Source of the DNA: Paenibacillus ginsengihumi DSM 21568
GTDB lineage: Bacteria > Bacillota > Bacilli > Paenibacillales > NBRC-103111
Length of the DNA stretch: 64,000 bases
Assembly (NCBI RefSeq): GCF_000380965.1
Contig: NZ_KB905555.1
Coordinates: forward strand, 9,338 to 73,337
Reading direction: 5' to 3'
Shown: piece after piece, positions 35,435 to 43,348 of the stretch
How the letters are laid out: the number at the start of each line of letters is the position of its first letter
Position numbering within the stretch: position 1 is the first letter of the stretch
Program-made: the position numbers and the translations under genes
Notes under the pieces: model-generated
Database searches by the model: none
What the model was told of the DNA's origin: nothing
What the model saw: only the letters and a program-made list of their open reading frames with translations

Positions 35435-37225
35435 ATGAGTGTTGAGCCTTTGCAGCGTTCGGCTGTAGCGAAGGACGAGCAGTGGAATTTGCAGCATATT
35501 TATGCCACTGCGAAGCAGTGGGAGGACGATTACCGCCGGGCGGGGTCCCTGATCGACCAGGTAGCGGGATACAAGGACAGGATCGACAGCGCCAGCGCGC
35601 TGCTGGCCTTTCTGGAGCAGGAGGAAGAGCTGGGCTTTCTTTACGAAAAGCTGTTTGTGTACGCTTCCTTGAAGCTGGATGAGGATACCCGGGTGACGGA
35701 GCATCAGGCGCGAGTGGACAGAGCCCGCAGCCTTGGGGTCAAAATCAGCAGCGCGACCTCGTTTTTCAGACCGTATCTGCTTAGTCTGGACAAGCAGACG
35801 CTGGACGGCTACATCGCGCAAGAGCAGGGGCTGGAATACTTCAAGAAAGAACTGTACGATCAGTTCAAATACAAGCCACATGTGCTCAGCAAGGACAAGG
35901 AGGAGGTGCTCTCCCAGCTGGGGGAGGTGATCTCTGCGCCGAAGACGATTTTCGGCATGATCAACAATGCGGATATTCAGTTCGGCGAAGTGACGAACGA
36001 GCAGGGCGAGAAGGTCGCGCTTACCCGCGGCATGTATATGCGCATTCTGGAAGGTCGCGACCGCGAGCGCCGGCGGGAAGCGTTCAAGGCTTACTACAAG
36101 CCGTATGTCGGCTTGAAAAACACGATCGCCAGCACGCTGGCCGCCTCGGTGAAAAACAACGTGCTGTTCTCGCGGATGCGGGGCTACGATTCCCCGCTGC
36201 ACCGCTCGCTGTTCGCCGACGACGTGCCGGTCTCGCTGTACGACAATTTGCTGCAGACGACGAGAGAGCACATCGCCCCGCTGCACCGTTATATGGCTTA
36301 CCGGAAGCAAAAGCTGAACGTGGACGAGCTGCGGCTGTACGATTTGAGCGTGCCGCTGGTGGACGACTGCGAAGTATCGATTCCGTACGAGCAGGCGTAC
36401 GAGACGATGCTGGCGGGGCTGGCGCCGCTCGGGGGCGAGTATCTCGATATTTTGCGCAAAGCAAAAACGGCCGGCTGGATCGATGTCAGGGAGAAGCAGG
36501 GCAAACGGTCCGGCGCTTATTGCTGGGGGCCTTACGGCACCCATCCTTACGTACTGCTCAATTACAACGATACGCTGGATAGCATGTTCACGCTCGCTCA
36601 CGAGATGGGGCATGCCCTTCATTCGTATTTGTCGGACGCGAATCAACCGAGAATTTCGGCGCAGTATAAAATTTTCGTCGCTGAGGTTGCCTCGACCGTC
36701 AACGAGACGCTGCTGATTCGCCATCTGCTGAAAGAAACGACGGACGAACCGTTCCGCCGCTATCTGCTCAATCATTTCATCGATACAATCAAAGGAACGT
36801 TCTTCAGCCAGGTCATGTTCGCCGAATTCGAGAAGCTTGTGCACGAGAGGGCGATGAACGGGGAGGCGCTGACGGCGGATGCGTTCAGTGAAATATACGA
36901 AGCCTTGTTCACTGCCTACAACGGAGAGCTGGTCGCGCTCGATCCCGAGGTCAAGTACGGCTGGTCGCGCATTCCGCACTTCTACAACGCCTTCTACGTA
37001 TACAAATACGCGACAGGCATCGCGTCGGCCGTCAGCATAGCCGGACGCATCCTGGAGGGAGACGAGGAAACGACGAAAGCGTATATGACTTTTCTGAAAA
37101 GCGGAGGCTCCGAGCCGCCGCTGGAGCTGCTGCGCGGCGTCGGCGTCGATCTCCTGAAGCCGGAGCCGATCCGCGACCTGCTGTCATTGTTCGACGATCT
37201 GGTCCGGCAGCTGGAGGAGCTTTAG
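35435..37225 (+). CDS. pepF: Oligoendopeptidase F (M3 metallopeptidase)
   Basis: A 596-residue cytosolic zinc peptidase that degrades short peptides. The HExxH motif is HEMGH at 389-393 inside TLAHEMGHALHSYLS, and the third ligand region is AEVASTVNETLL about 25 residues on. The N-terminal helical PepF domain spans about 20-200. Length fits PepF of Bacillales (about 600). The ATG at 35435 begins the family N-terminus (MSVEPLQRS); AGAGAGGAAG lies upstream. It is followed by a strong hairpin. Confidence 0.94.
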   Translation: MSVEPLQRSAVAKDEQWNLQHIYATAKQWEDDYRRAGSLIDQVAGYKDRIDSASALLAFLEQEEELGFLYEKLFVYASLKLDEDTRVTEHQARVDRARSLGVKISSATSFFRPYLLSLDKQTLDGYIAQEQGLEYFKKELYDQFKYKPHVLSKDKEEVLSQLGEVISAPKTIFGMINNADIQFGEVTNEQGEKVALTRGMYMRILEGRDRERRREAFKAYYKPYVGLKNTIASTLAASVKNNVLFSRMRGYDSPLHRSLFADDVPVSLYDNLLQTTREHIAPLHRYMAYRKQKLNVDELRLYDLSVPLVDDCEVSIPYEQAYETMLAGLAPLGGEYLDILRKAKTAGWIDVREKQGKRSGAYCWGPYGTHPYVLLNYNDTLDSMFTLAHEMGHALHSYLSDANQPRISAQYKIFVAEVASTVNETLLIRHLLKETTDEPFRRYLLNHFIDTIKGTFFSQVMFAEFEKLVHERAMNGEALTADAFSEIYEALFTAYNGELVALDPEVKYGWSRIPHFYNAFYVYKYATGIASAVSIAGRILEGDEETTKAYMTFLKSGGSEPPLELLRGVGVDLLKPEPIRDLLSLFDDLVRQLEEL

Positions 37226-37290
37226 GGCACGCCGCACCCTACCTGATTGTTCAACCGCATCGTGCTCCATCTTATGCTACATCAGCAAAC

Positions 37291-37324
37291 GGCGCAGCAT
37301 CCCTGCAATTAGGGACGCTGCGCC
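37291..37324 (+). terminator. Long hairpin after pepF
   Basis: GGCGCAGC-A-TCCCT and AGGGA-C-GCTGCGCC form a 14-base arm with one mismatch around GCAATT. No T run follows, so termination efficiency is uncertain. Confidence 0.5.
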
Positions 37325-37469
37325 ATTCGTATGGAGATGACCAACATGGTAATGCAGGGCGGCTAATACTTAGCTTATTCCGAAATGATAGAAAGCAGCA
37401 TAGTATATTTGCTAGATTGCGAGCCTAAAAAAGGCCGCTCATTGCGCCGACAGCTGCGAATACGGCTTT

Positions 37470-38027
37470 CTATGCCTTCAGCAGCTTGAGAAACTCCCTC
37501 ATGAACCCGGGCAAATCCGGCCAGGCATGACCCGAGACGATATTGCCGTCGACGCACAGCGTCTCCTTGGAATATTCGGCGCCCAGCGCTTCGACATCCG
37601 GCCGGCAGGCGGAGTAAGCGGTCATCGTGCGCCCTTCGAAATATTTGTTGTTCTTAAGCGCGTTCAGCACGAGCGCGGCGTGGCAGATGGCCCCGACCGG
37701 CTTGTCCGTTTCAAAGAAATGGCTCACAATCCGCGGCACGTTAGGGTCGATGCGAATGTACTCGGGCGCTCTGCCGCCGGGAATGATCAGGCCGTCGTAG
37801 CGGGCCGGGTCGACGTCGGCGAAGGAGAGATGAGCTTCGAGCTGATACCCGGGCTTTTCCGTATACGTGTCCCAGCCCTCGAAATCGTGAACGACAGTGC
37901 GCAGCACTTTTTTCGAAGGAGCTGCGATGTCGGCTTCGTAGCCTTCCTCTTGCAGGCGGTAATACGGGTAGTATACCTCGAGCGATTCGGCGGCGTCTCC
38001 GGTAATGAGCAATACTTTTTTGGACAT
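37470..38027 (-). CDS. DJ-1/PfpI family protein
   Basis: A 185-residue class I glutamine amidotransferase-like protein. The nucleophile elbow is GAICHAALVL with C115, and GLIIPGGRAPEY carries the preceding conserved Glu region. Family members act as deglycases, peptidases or stress chaperones. The ATG at 38027 is fixed by CCAAGGAGAGTG upstream and the typical MSKKVLLITGDAAESLE start; an upstream in-frame extension is rejected. It is a single gene. Confidence 0.92.
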   Translation of the reverse strand: MSKKVLLITGDAAESLEVYYPYYRLQEEGYEADIAAPSKKVLRTVVHDFEGWDTYTEKPGYQLEAHLSFADVDPARYDGLIIPGGRAPEYIRIDPNVPRIVSHFFETDKPVGAICHAALVLNALKNNKYFEGRTMTAYSACRPDVEALGAEYSKETLCVDGNIVSGHAWPDLPGFMREFLKLLKA

Positions 38028-38049
38028 ACGGCACACTCTCCTTGGAAAA

Positions 38050-38100
38050 AAGGATGTTAAATTTTTAACACGCAGGCGACGACCGATGACGAAGGCAATG
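38050..38100 (-). repeat. Dispersed repeat family C, partial copy
   Basis: The reverse strand reads GCCTTCGTCATCGGTCGTCG then CCTGCGTGTTAAAAATT, matching the left half of family C. The other half is absent. Confidence 0.5.
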
Positions 38101-38185
38101 CATGCCACAGGCTGTCATAGCCGTCTATTTCATTGTGCAGGATCGCTTGAGAATTGTAAATGAGGAGATTTTGTGGAAAAATGAC

Positions 38186-38213
38186 GAAAAAAGTCCCCCG
38201 CCCCAAAGGGGCG
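38186..38213 (-). terminator. Rho-independent terminator of the 49-residue gene
   Basis: On the minus strand CGCCCC, loop TTT, GGGGCG is followed by GGGGACTTTTTT. It lies about 22 bases after the stop of the small gene at 38236. Confidence 0.75.
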
Positions 38214-38235
38214 AGGGAAAGCGTCCGCCGCAGCT

Positions 38236-38385
38236 TCAGGTTTTGGCAGGCTTGCTGGCGGCTTTTTCTTTTTTCGACAGCTTCCGGACCTTGCTTCGTC
38301 TGCTCAGCTTGTAGTAGTATTTGCCGTCGGCGCTTCGGAGTAGGTGGCATCCGAACACGCGCAGCACGCTAGTGTAATAAGCCAT
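38236..38385 (-). CDS. Small basic protein, 49 residues, unknown function
   Basis: The open frame encodes MAYYTSVLRVFGCHLLRSAD, then GKYYYKLSRR and a Lys/Ala-rich tail ending KPAKT. CAGGAGGTGTTCGGG immediately precedes the ATG and a clear terminator follows the stop, so the unit looks like a real small gene. A short N-terminal half with Tyr/Leu and a strongly basic C-terminal half suggest nucleic-acid or membrane binding, but no family is recognised. Confidence 0.6.
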   Translation of the reverse strand: MAYYTSVLRVFGCHLLRSADGKYYYKLSRRSKVRKLSKKEKAASKPAKT

Positions 38386-38442
38386 CCCGAACACCTCCTG
38401 CTTTCATGTTGTATATGTATGCAGGGGGGCGATTGTCCTAGA

Positions 38443-38590
38443 CGCCTCATCTTGAAAATTGCTGTAGAGCAAATTTTCAACACCGCGGCAGACCCGGGAA
38501 TTTGGCGGTATCCGCGGGTCGAATTTTCAACTTTCGCAGGCGACGGCCGCTGACCGAAGGAATCGCTCAACATCGGTGTCTATGATCGCA
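38443..38590 (-). repeat. Dispersed repeat family C, degenerate copy
   Basis: Read on the minus strand it gives GATTCCTTCGGTCAGCGGCC, GTCGCCTGCG and GTTGAAAATTCGACC. It includes an inverted repeat with arms TTGAAAATT and AATTTTCAA (38453-38481). It lies just beyond the 3' end of the VOC gene. Confidence 0.5.
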
Positions 38591-38971
38591 TCAGAAGTTA
38601 TTCTCGTAAAAGACGAGGCGGTTGCCGAACGGGTCGGTGAGCCGCACCTCCCTGGTGCCCCAAGGCGTCTGTTCCAATCCGGGGCGGGCGTAGGCGTAGT
38701 TTTGCGCCAGCAGGCCGGCGTGAAGCTCTTCGATCCGCTCCGTCTCGATGCGGACGGCCGATCCCGGGCAGCAGTCGCCGTGGTGCTCCGACAGATGCAG
38801 CCGCACGCTGCCGCGGGATACTTGCATATAGAGCGGGAATCCGGGCTCGTGACGGTGCTCCCAATCGACGTCGAAGCCAAGAAACTGCACGTAGAATTCC
38901 TTCGCCTTCACCTCGTCGAACATGCGCAAAATCGGGGTTAACGATGTCATAGTGGCGGCTACATTCGTCAT
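38591..38971 (-). CDS. VOC superfamily (glyoxalase/bleomycin-resistance-like) protein
   Basis: A 126-residue protein with one full pair of beta-alpha-beta-beta-beta modules: TPILRMFDEVKAKEFYVQFLGFDVDW at the N-terminus and TPWGTREVRLTDPFGNRLVFYE at the C-terminus. A His-rich HLSEHHGDCC lies between. Single-chain VOC proteins of this size dimerise to form metal sites; many are annotated as bleomycin-resistance-like. The real substrate is unknown. Single gene. Confidence 0.88.
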   Translation of the reverse strand: MTNVAATMTSLTPILRMFDEVKAKEFYVQFLGFDVDWEHRHEPGFPLYMQVSRGSVRLHLSEHHGDCCPGSAVRIETERIEELHAGLLAQNYAYARPGLEQTPWGTREVRLTDPFGNRLVFYENNF

Positions 38972-39021
38972 CGATTTATCGCTCCTTTATATGGTCGTTG
39001 ACCTGCCTGTTTCCCGGCGGC

Positions 39022-40362
39022 TTAAGACAGCGCGGGCACGACGATGCGGCAGTCGGATACATTGGCCGGACAGCCGCTTGCAAGCCAGCGGTCGGGCGTA
39101 TCCCGAACCCCGCGAATATGCGCGGCGAACGCAGCGTCAGGAAAATGCTCCGAATATAGCGTCACCGATTGGCCGTCGGCGGCGGCACGCAGGTCGGGAA
39201 GGAGAACCGGCTCCCCCTGCAGCGAACGGAAGCGGTAGTGCTCCGTCTGCTCCGCCGAAGCGCCGTCGAGCCGCTTGTTGAAGTCGATGCGCACGGCGCC
39301 GCTGGCGAGCCGGGCCGCCGCCAATGCCCGGGGCGGCTCCTCGTACATCCATCCGCCGATGGAATATTCGTAGGCGGTCCAGGAGGCGTAGCCGAGCGAT
39401 GCCGCCGCTGCGGCGAACCGCTGCATCCAGGCTGCGCTTCGCCGCATGGAACGCAGCGAGCCGATATCGGTCTGCAGCGCGAGCGGCAGCTTAGGATATT
39501 GGCGGCGCAGCGGTTCGACGAACGGGCGATACCGCCGGGCGTAGTCTGCCGGCAGACGCTGGCGCGTCCAGTCGGGCCAATGAGTCTGCAGCATGTGCAG
39601 GTCGGGCCGCACGGCGGCGATCATCTCTGCGGCGTCGATGCCCTGCAGCTCGCGAATGGCGCGGGCCGGGTCGCGGCCCGCATCGATGGCGATGGACCAG
39701 GTGGCGATGCGCAGCTCCGGCCGCGCCTCGCGAACGCCGCCGGGGCCGTTCACGATGCGGTCGAGAAAGCGGTTGACCGCGCGGACGCGGAATTCGACCC
39801 AGACGAGATAGCGGCCCCGGTCTTTCTTGTAATAGGCCGGGGAGGTGCGGTGCACGAATTCCGGCGGAAGCATTCCGCTGTAGGCGCGGAATGCGGCCTG
39901 CGCCAGCGGGCCGACATCCCCGTACACGCCGGTGGACAAGCCGTTCCACTCCGGGAAATAGGCCTCGGCAATTTCCAGACCGTCGAAAGGATGCTCTTCG
40001 ACGAGACGGACGAGGGCGCGCCGCTTCCAATCCAGATAGCCCTCGCTGTGCGGGGAGAGGCGGGTGTAGTCGTCCTTGGGCGGCTTCAGCAGCTCCATGC
40101 GCCAGCGCTCCCAGCCGGCCGGCAGATGATCGGTGGCATATGTGCCGTTGCCGAGCGTCATTGCCCAGACGAACAAGCCGTGGCGCTTCAGCGCCTCCAC
40201 CAGCCGTCCGTCCACCCGGTCCTCCCGCGTCACGAAATAGCGGACGGAGCGATATCCGGCCTGCTTCAGCTCCCTGGCCACGCTGTCCGCCGAGCGGTCG
40301 CGGTAATAGGCAAACGTCGGATCGATTTGAATGGATGGGCCGAGCCATGCTTCTTCTCGCAA
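39022..40362 (-). CDS. Hypothetical TIM-barrel (glycosidase-like) protein
   Basis: A 446-residue protein without signal peptide. The first about 330 residues show repeated strand-helix units typical of a glycoside-hydrolase-like barrel (QAGYRSVRYFVTRED, HPFDGLEIAEAYFPEWNGL with an acidic pair, ALQTDIGSL, SWTAYEYSIGGW). The last about 100 residues look like a small beta domain (VRIDFNKRLDGASAEQTEHY). I cannot name the family. The start is TTG, with GGTGAAGAACGA before it, and is uncertain. It is divergent from the Zur-box/CobW genes. Confidence 0.6.
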   Translation of the reverse strand: MREEAWLGPSIQIDPTFAYYRDRSADSVARELKQAGYRSVRYFVTREDRVDGRLVEALKRHGLFVWAMTLGNGTYATDHLPAGWERWRMELLKPPKDDYTRLSPHSEGYLDWKRRALVRLVEEHPFDGLEIAEAYFPEWNGLSTGVYGDVGPLAQAAFRAYSGMLPPEFVHRTSPAYYKKDRGRYLVWVEFRVRAVNRFLDRIVNGPGGVREARPELRIATWSIAIDAGRDPARAIRELQGIDAAEMIAAVRPDLHMLQTHWPDWTRQRLPADYARRYRPFVEPLRRQYPKLPLALQTDIGSLRSMRRSAAWMQRFAAAAASLGYASWTAYEYSIGGWMYEEPPRALAAARLASGAVRIDFNKRLDGASAEQTEHYRFRSLQGEPVLLPDLRAAADGQSVTLYSEHFPDAAFAAHIRGVRDTPDRWLASGCPANVSDCRIVVPALS

Positions 40363-40513
40363 TCGTTCTTCACCGTCCCTTGCAGGCTGGGCTAGGTTCG
40401 GACGCTGCCGAACCTAATTGGCCGTTGTCTTCATGGTAACGGGATCGGAGCTTGGACGCAACCTGATTTTGCCAGATGATGCGCAGGTTTATTTGACCAA
40501 ATGATACGCGGAT

Positions 40514-40536
40514 TTAATAGTAATTATTACTGTTAA
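40514..40536. promoter_or_regulatory. Zur-type operator (near-perfect palindrome)
   Basis: The core is GTAAT-T-ATTAC at 40520-40530, and the pairing extends outward through TTAATA on the left and TGTTAA on the right with one mismatched pair. It matches the Bacillus Zur box core GTAATNATTAC. It is followed by TTGACA at 40538-40543, so a bound repressor would block the cobW-type promoter. A Fur/Zur-type regulator gene lies downstream at 41969. Confidence 0.8.
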
Positions 40537-40612
40537 TTTGACAAAACGGGAAGTTCAGGGGTACAATTTTAGGCAGGAAACGAAAGCTCATCGACGAGAA
40601 AGCGGTGCAATC

Positions 40613-41668
40613 ATGAATACTCCCGTTCCTGTCCACATACTTTGCGGTTTTTTGGGAAGCGGCAAGACGACGCTGCTGACCGCCGCGCTGGATTATTATA
40701 CATTGCAGGGCAAGAAGCCGGCCGTGCTGATGAACGAGCTGGGCGACGTCAATCTGGACGGCATGCTGGTGAACGAGGCGGTGCCGATGTCCGAGATGCT
40801 GAGCGGCTGCATCTGCTGCACGATCCGCGGCGATCTGGGCATGGAGCTGAAGCAATTGATCGACGAGCACCGGCCTGACGTGATTTTTGTGGAATGCACC
40901 GGCGCCGCCAATCCAATCGAGATTTTGGACGGCGTGACCGATGCCTCGCTGCTGACTGAGCTGGAGCTAAAGACGGTCGTCACGGTCATCGACGCGGGGC
41001 AGCTGTCGGAGCGCTCCCGGACATCGGCAGGCAAGACGTACCGGCTGATGCAGGAGCAGATTCGCTGCGGCACGCGCCTCGTGCTCAACAAGAGCGATGT
41101 CGTGACGCCGGAGGAGCTGAGCCGGCTGGAACAGCTGATCCGCGGCTGGAATCCGGATGCGCCGCTCGATGCGACGGTCCGCTGCGCCATCGACCTGTCC
41201 TTTTTTGAGCGGGGCGGCCGCGTCGGCGCGGCGGAACCGGAAGCGGGGATGCGCGAGATGGCATCATGCGGCTGCGGTCACAGCCATTCGCACGGCGGGG
41301 AAGGGGAGGAAGCCTGCGGGCTAGCCGGGGGAAATGCCGGGCCGGAGCCTTCCGGCCAGAAGCGTTCCGACCGCGAGCAGGCCCATCATCATTCGCACGA
41401 TCACGTGATGGTGTATACGCATTACTTCGATCGGCCGATCGACAGCGAGCAGTTCGAGGCGCTGGTCGGCTCGCTTCCCCCGGAAATTTTCCGGGCCAAA
41501 GGCATTTTGCGCTTCACGGACACGGCCGGCCCGTTCCTGTTTCAGTACGCCTACCGCGAGATGGATTTCGTCCGGATCGCTCCGAAGCAGGAGGTTCCGC
41601 ATGTGGCCGTATTTATCGGCGAGCGGTTCGACCGCCAGGCGCTTGCGGAACGGCTGTCCGCGTTGTAG
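40613..41668 (+). CDS. CobW/COG0523 GTPase, probable zinc metallochaperone
   Basis: A 351-residue G3E GTPase. Walker A GFLGSGKTT is at 12-20, the metal motif GCICC (CxCC) at 65-69 and the guanine-recognition NKSD near 160. A His-rich insert (GHSHSHGG, HHHSHDH) lies at about 225-275 before the C-terminal CobW_C domain. Such proteins move zinc to client enzymes when zinc is scarce. The palindromic Zur box upstream supports zinc repression. The ATG at 40613 starts the family N-terminus; its RBS is weak. Confidence 0.9.
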   Translation: MNTPVPVHILCGFLGSGKTTLLTAALDYYTLQGKKPAVLMNELGDVNLDGMLVNEAVPMSEMLSGCICCTIRGDLGMELKQLIDEHRPDVIFVECTGAANPIEILDGVTDASLLTELELKTVVTVIDAGQLSERSRTSAGKTYRLMQEQIRCGTRLVLNKSDVVTPEELSRLEQLIRGWNPDAPLDATVRCAIDLSFFERGGRVGAAEPEAGMREMASCGCGHSHSHGGEGEEACGLAGGNAGPEPSGQKRSDREQAHHHSHDHVMVYTHYFDRPIDSEQFEALVGSLPPEIFRAKGILRFTDTAGPFLFQYAYREMDFVRIAPKQEVPHVAVFIGERFDRQALAERLSAL

Positions 41669-41739
41669 CCAAGGGCGGCGCGGCTCTCGCTCCGGACGCC
41701 GCAGCTCGCTTAAAGCGGTCCGGCTGAAGACGGCGAGCC

Positions 41740-41862
41740 GGGAACAGGAGCGGCTTGCCCTTGGCAGGAGTGACCGGGCCGGGAACAGGAGCGGCTTGCC
41801 CTTGGCAGGAGTGACCGGGCCGGGAACAGGAGCGACTTGCCCCTGGCAGGGGCGACCGGCCC
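41740..41862. repeat. Tandem repeat, three 41-bp units
   Basis: GGGAACAGGAGCGGCTTGCC continued by CTTGGCAGGAGTGACCGGGCC occurs at 41740, 41781 and 41822. The first two units are identical and the third has a few changes. It sits in the 300-base gap between the CobW and Fur/Zur genes, which would place it inside their shared transcript if they are co-transcribed. Confidence 0.9.
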
Positions 41863-41968
41863 GGGATAACGTCCGGCCTTAAAGCCGCACGAGACGGGCT
41901 CTATTGACTATTCATCCCCGCTCGGGCATGATTAACTTAATTTCAAAATGCACAAAAGAGGGAGTCCT

Positions 41969-42445
41969 ATGACGAATCACAACCATGATCGTGAGCATGA
42001 TCATGAGCATGACGTGCAGACGACCGTTCAAGATATTTTGCGGGCGATGTCGGCCCAGGGCTGGAGGATCACCGACCAGCGCAAGACGCTTGCGGCGCTG
42101 TTCGCGGAATCAAGCGGGTACTTGTCCCCGAAAGACGTCTACGACCATATGCGGCAAAAATACCCTGGCGTCAGCTTCGATACGATCTACCGCAACCTGC
42201 GCCTCTTGAGCGAGATGGGGGTGCTGGAGCAGTTCTACTTGAACGACGGACTGAAATTCCGCGCCCGCTGCCGGACCCGGCATCACCATCACATGATTTG
42301 CCTGCAGTGCGAGAAGACGATCACGTTCGAGTTTTGCCCGATGTCGCATATGGACCGTCTGCCGTCCGATTTCAGGGTGATGAACCACCGCTTCGAAATA
42401 TTCGGCTACTGCGGCAGCTGCGCTTCCGAAGCTCCGCATTCCTGA
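41969..42445 (+). CDS. zur: Fur family metalloregulator, probably Zur
   Basis: A 158-residue Fur-type repressor: a winged helix at about 20-100 (RITDQRKTLAALFAES, VSFDTIYRNLRLLSEMG) and a C-terminal dimer/metal domain with HHHHMICLQC and YCGSC (the structural zinc site). Residues 3-14 form a His-rich NHNHDREHDHEH tail not usual for Fur. Fur, PerR and Zur are hard to separate by eye. The Zur box in front of the CobW gene and the shared locus favour Zur. GAGGGAG five bases before ATG 41969 decides the start over ATG 41948. Confidence 0.88.
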   Translation: MTNHNHDREHDHEHDVQTTVQDILRAMSAQGWRITDQRKTLAALFAESSGYLSPKDVYDHMRQKYPGVSFDTIYRNLRLLSEMGVLEQFYLNDGLKFRARCRTRHHHHMICLQCEKTITFEFCPMSHMDRLPSDFRVMNHRFEIFGYCGSCASEAPHS

Positions 42446-42509
42446 TTCGCAGCAGCGCGGAGGATGCGGCGGCTGCGCACGCGCCGGTTGCGTATACAAC
42501 AACTCACAG

Positions 42510-42560
42510 CGAAGGACCCGCAGCGCATTGTCGCGCGTGCACGGGTCCTTCGGCTTTTGT
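42510..42560 (+). terminator. Rho-independent terminator
   Basis: CGAAGGACCCG and CGGGTCCTTCG form a perfect 11-base stem, followed by GCTTTTGTT. It ends the zur-type gene; the convergent sulfotransferase gene ends at 42566. Confidence 0.8.
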
Positions 42561-42565
42561 TGCAG

Positions 42566-43345
42566 TTACCAGTGCAAGTCCTTCTCATAGCCCAAATAAA
42601 TAAGCAGATCGCCGGCCAACTCCTTGAAAGCAAGCTTATGCGCTTCGCCGAAATGCCGCTTCCACAAGCCGGGCCCATCTGCTGTCCCGTCCGGCAAGCG
42701 GAGCGGAGCAATGCTGCTCATAGCCGATTCCGCCAGCTGCTCCATAGCATGCTTGGACAGCGCTGTTCCTTCCAGCACATATTCGATCGCTTTCGCAATA
42801 CACTCCCGGCTGCGCGCCGTCCCGCACACCAGCTCCTCGTAGCGAACGGCATGCGTGCCGTCATCCTCCATCCATTTCAAATAGGGCATGTAATGGCTGA
42901 CGATATCGCCGTATCCGAGCGAAGCGTGGCCGTATCGTTCGGCAATTTCCCTGGTCTCGTAAAAGCCGGCGATGAGCATCATCAGCCGCTTCCCGTCGTC
43001 CTTCACATGCTCCGCAAAATAACGGCCATGCGGATGCGCATTGTGCGGATCGGTCATGTACTGCGCAATCGATACGATCATATCGCGCGGATCTCTGAAA
43101 ATAAAGAGACGGCGAATCCGCCTTTCGTCCAGCTGCCGCTTCAGCTCCGGGCGGTAGGGGACATGTCCGCAGCAAATGTCTCCCGGACTCATCTGCCCGA
43201 AGACCGCATGCAAATCGTCCTGCCACGGATCGAGCCAACGGGGCGTTCCCATCCGCAGCAGCCCCGCAGCCAGCGGGCCCGCCAGATGCAGCCCGCTTTG
43301 GGCCGTTCCATTCACGAACAGTTTGGGCGCTTGCTGCCGTTCCAT
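42566..43345 (-). CDS. Sulfotransferase family protein
   Basis: A 259-residue protein with the two PAPS-binding signatures in order: FVNGTAQSGLHLAGPLAAGLL near residue 10 (the 5'-phosphosulfate loop region) and FIFRDPRDMIVSIAQYM near residue 83 (3'-phosphate site). It would transfer sulfate from PAPS to a hydroxyl group. It lies immediately downstream of a glycosyltransferase (three bases apart, same strand), so the pair could glycosylate and sulfate one cell-surface or secreted product. Start ATG 43345. Confidence 0.82.
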   Translation of the reverse strand: MERQQAPKLFVNGTAQSGLHLAGPLAAGLLRMGTPRWLDPWQDDLHAVFGQMSPGDICCGHVPYRPELKRQLDERRIRRLFIFRDPRDMIVSIAQYMTDPHNAHPHGRYFAEHVKDDGKRLMMLIAGFYETREIAERYGHASLGYGDIVSHYMPYLKWMEDDGTHAVRYEELVCGTARSRECIAKAIEYVLEGTALSKHAMEQLAESAMSSIAPLRLPDGTADGPGLWKRHFGEAHKLAFKELAGDLLIYLGYEKDLHW

Positions 43346-43348
43346 CGC

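Noticed and set aside
37470-38108. Longer N-terminus for the DJ-1/PfpI protein
   Set aside because: The extra 27 codons lack an RBS and the family N-terminus begins at 38027 behind AAGGAGAG.
41740-41862. Possible CRISPR or attachment-site repeats
   Set aside because: Three contiguous 41-bp units without spacers; a plain tandem duplication.
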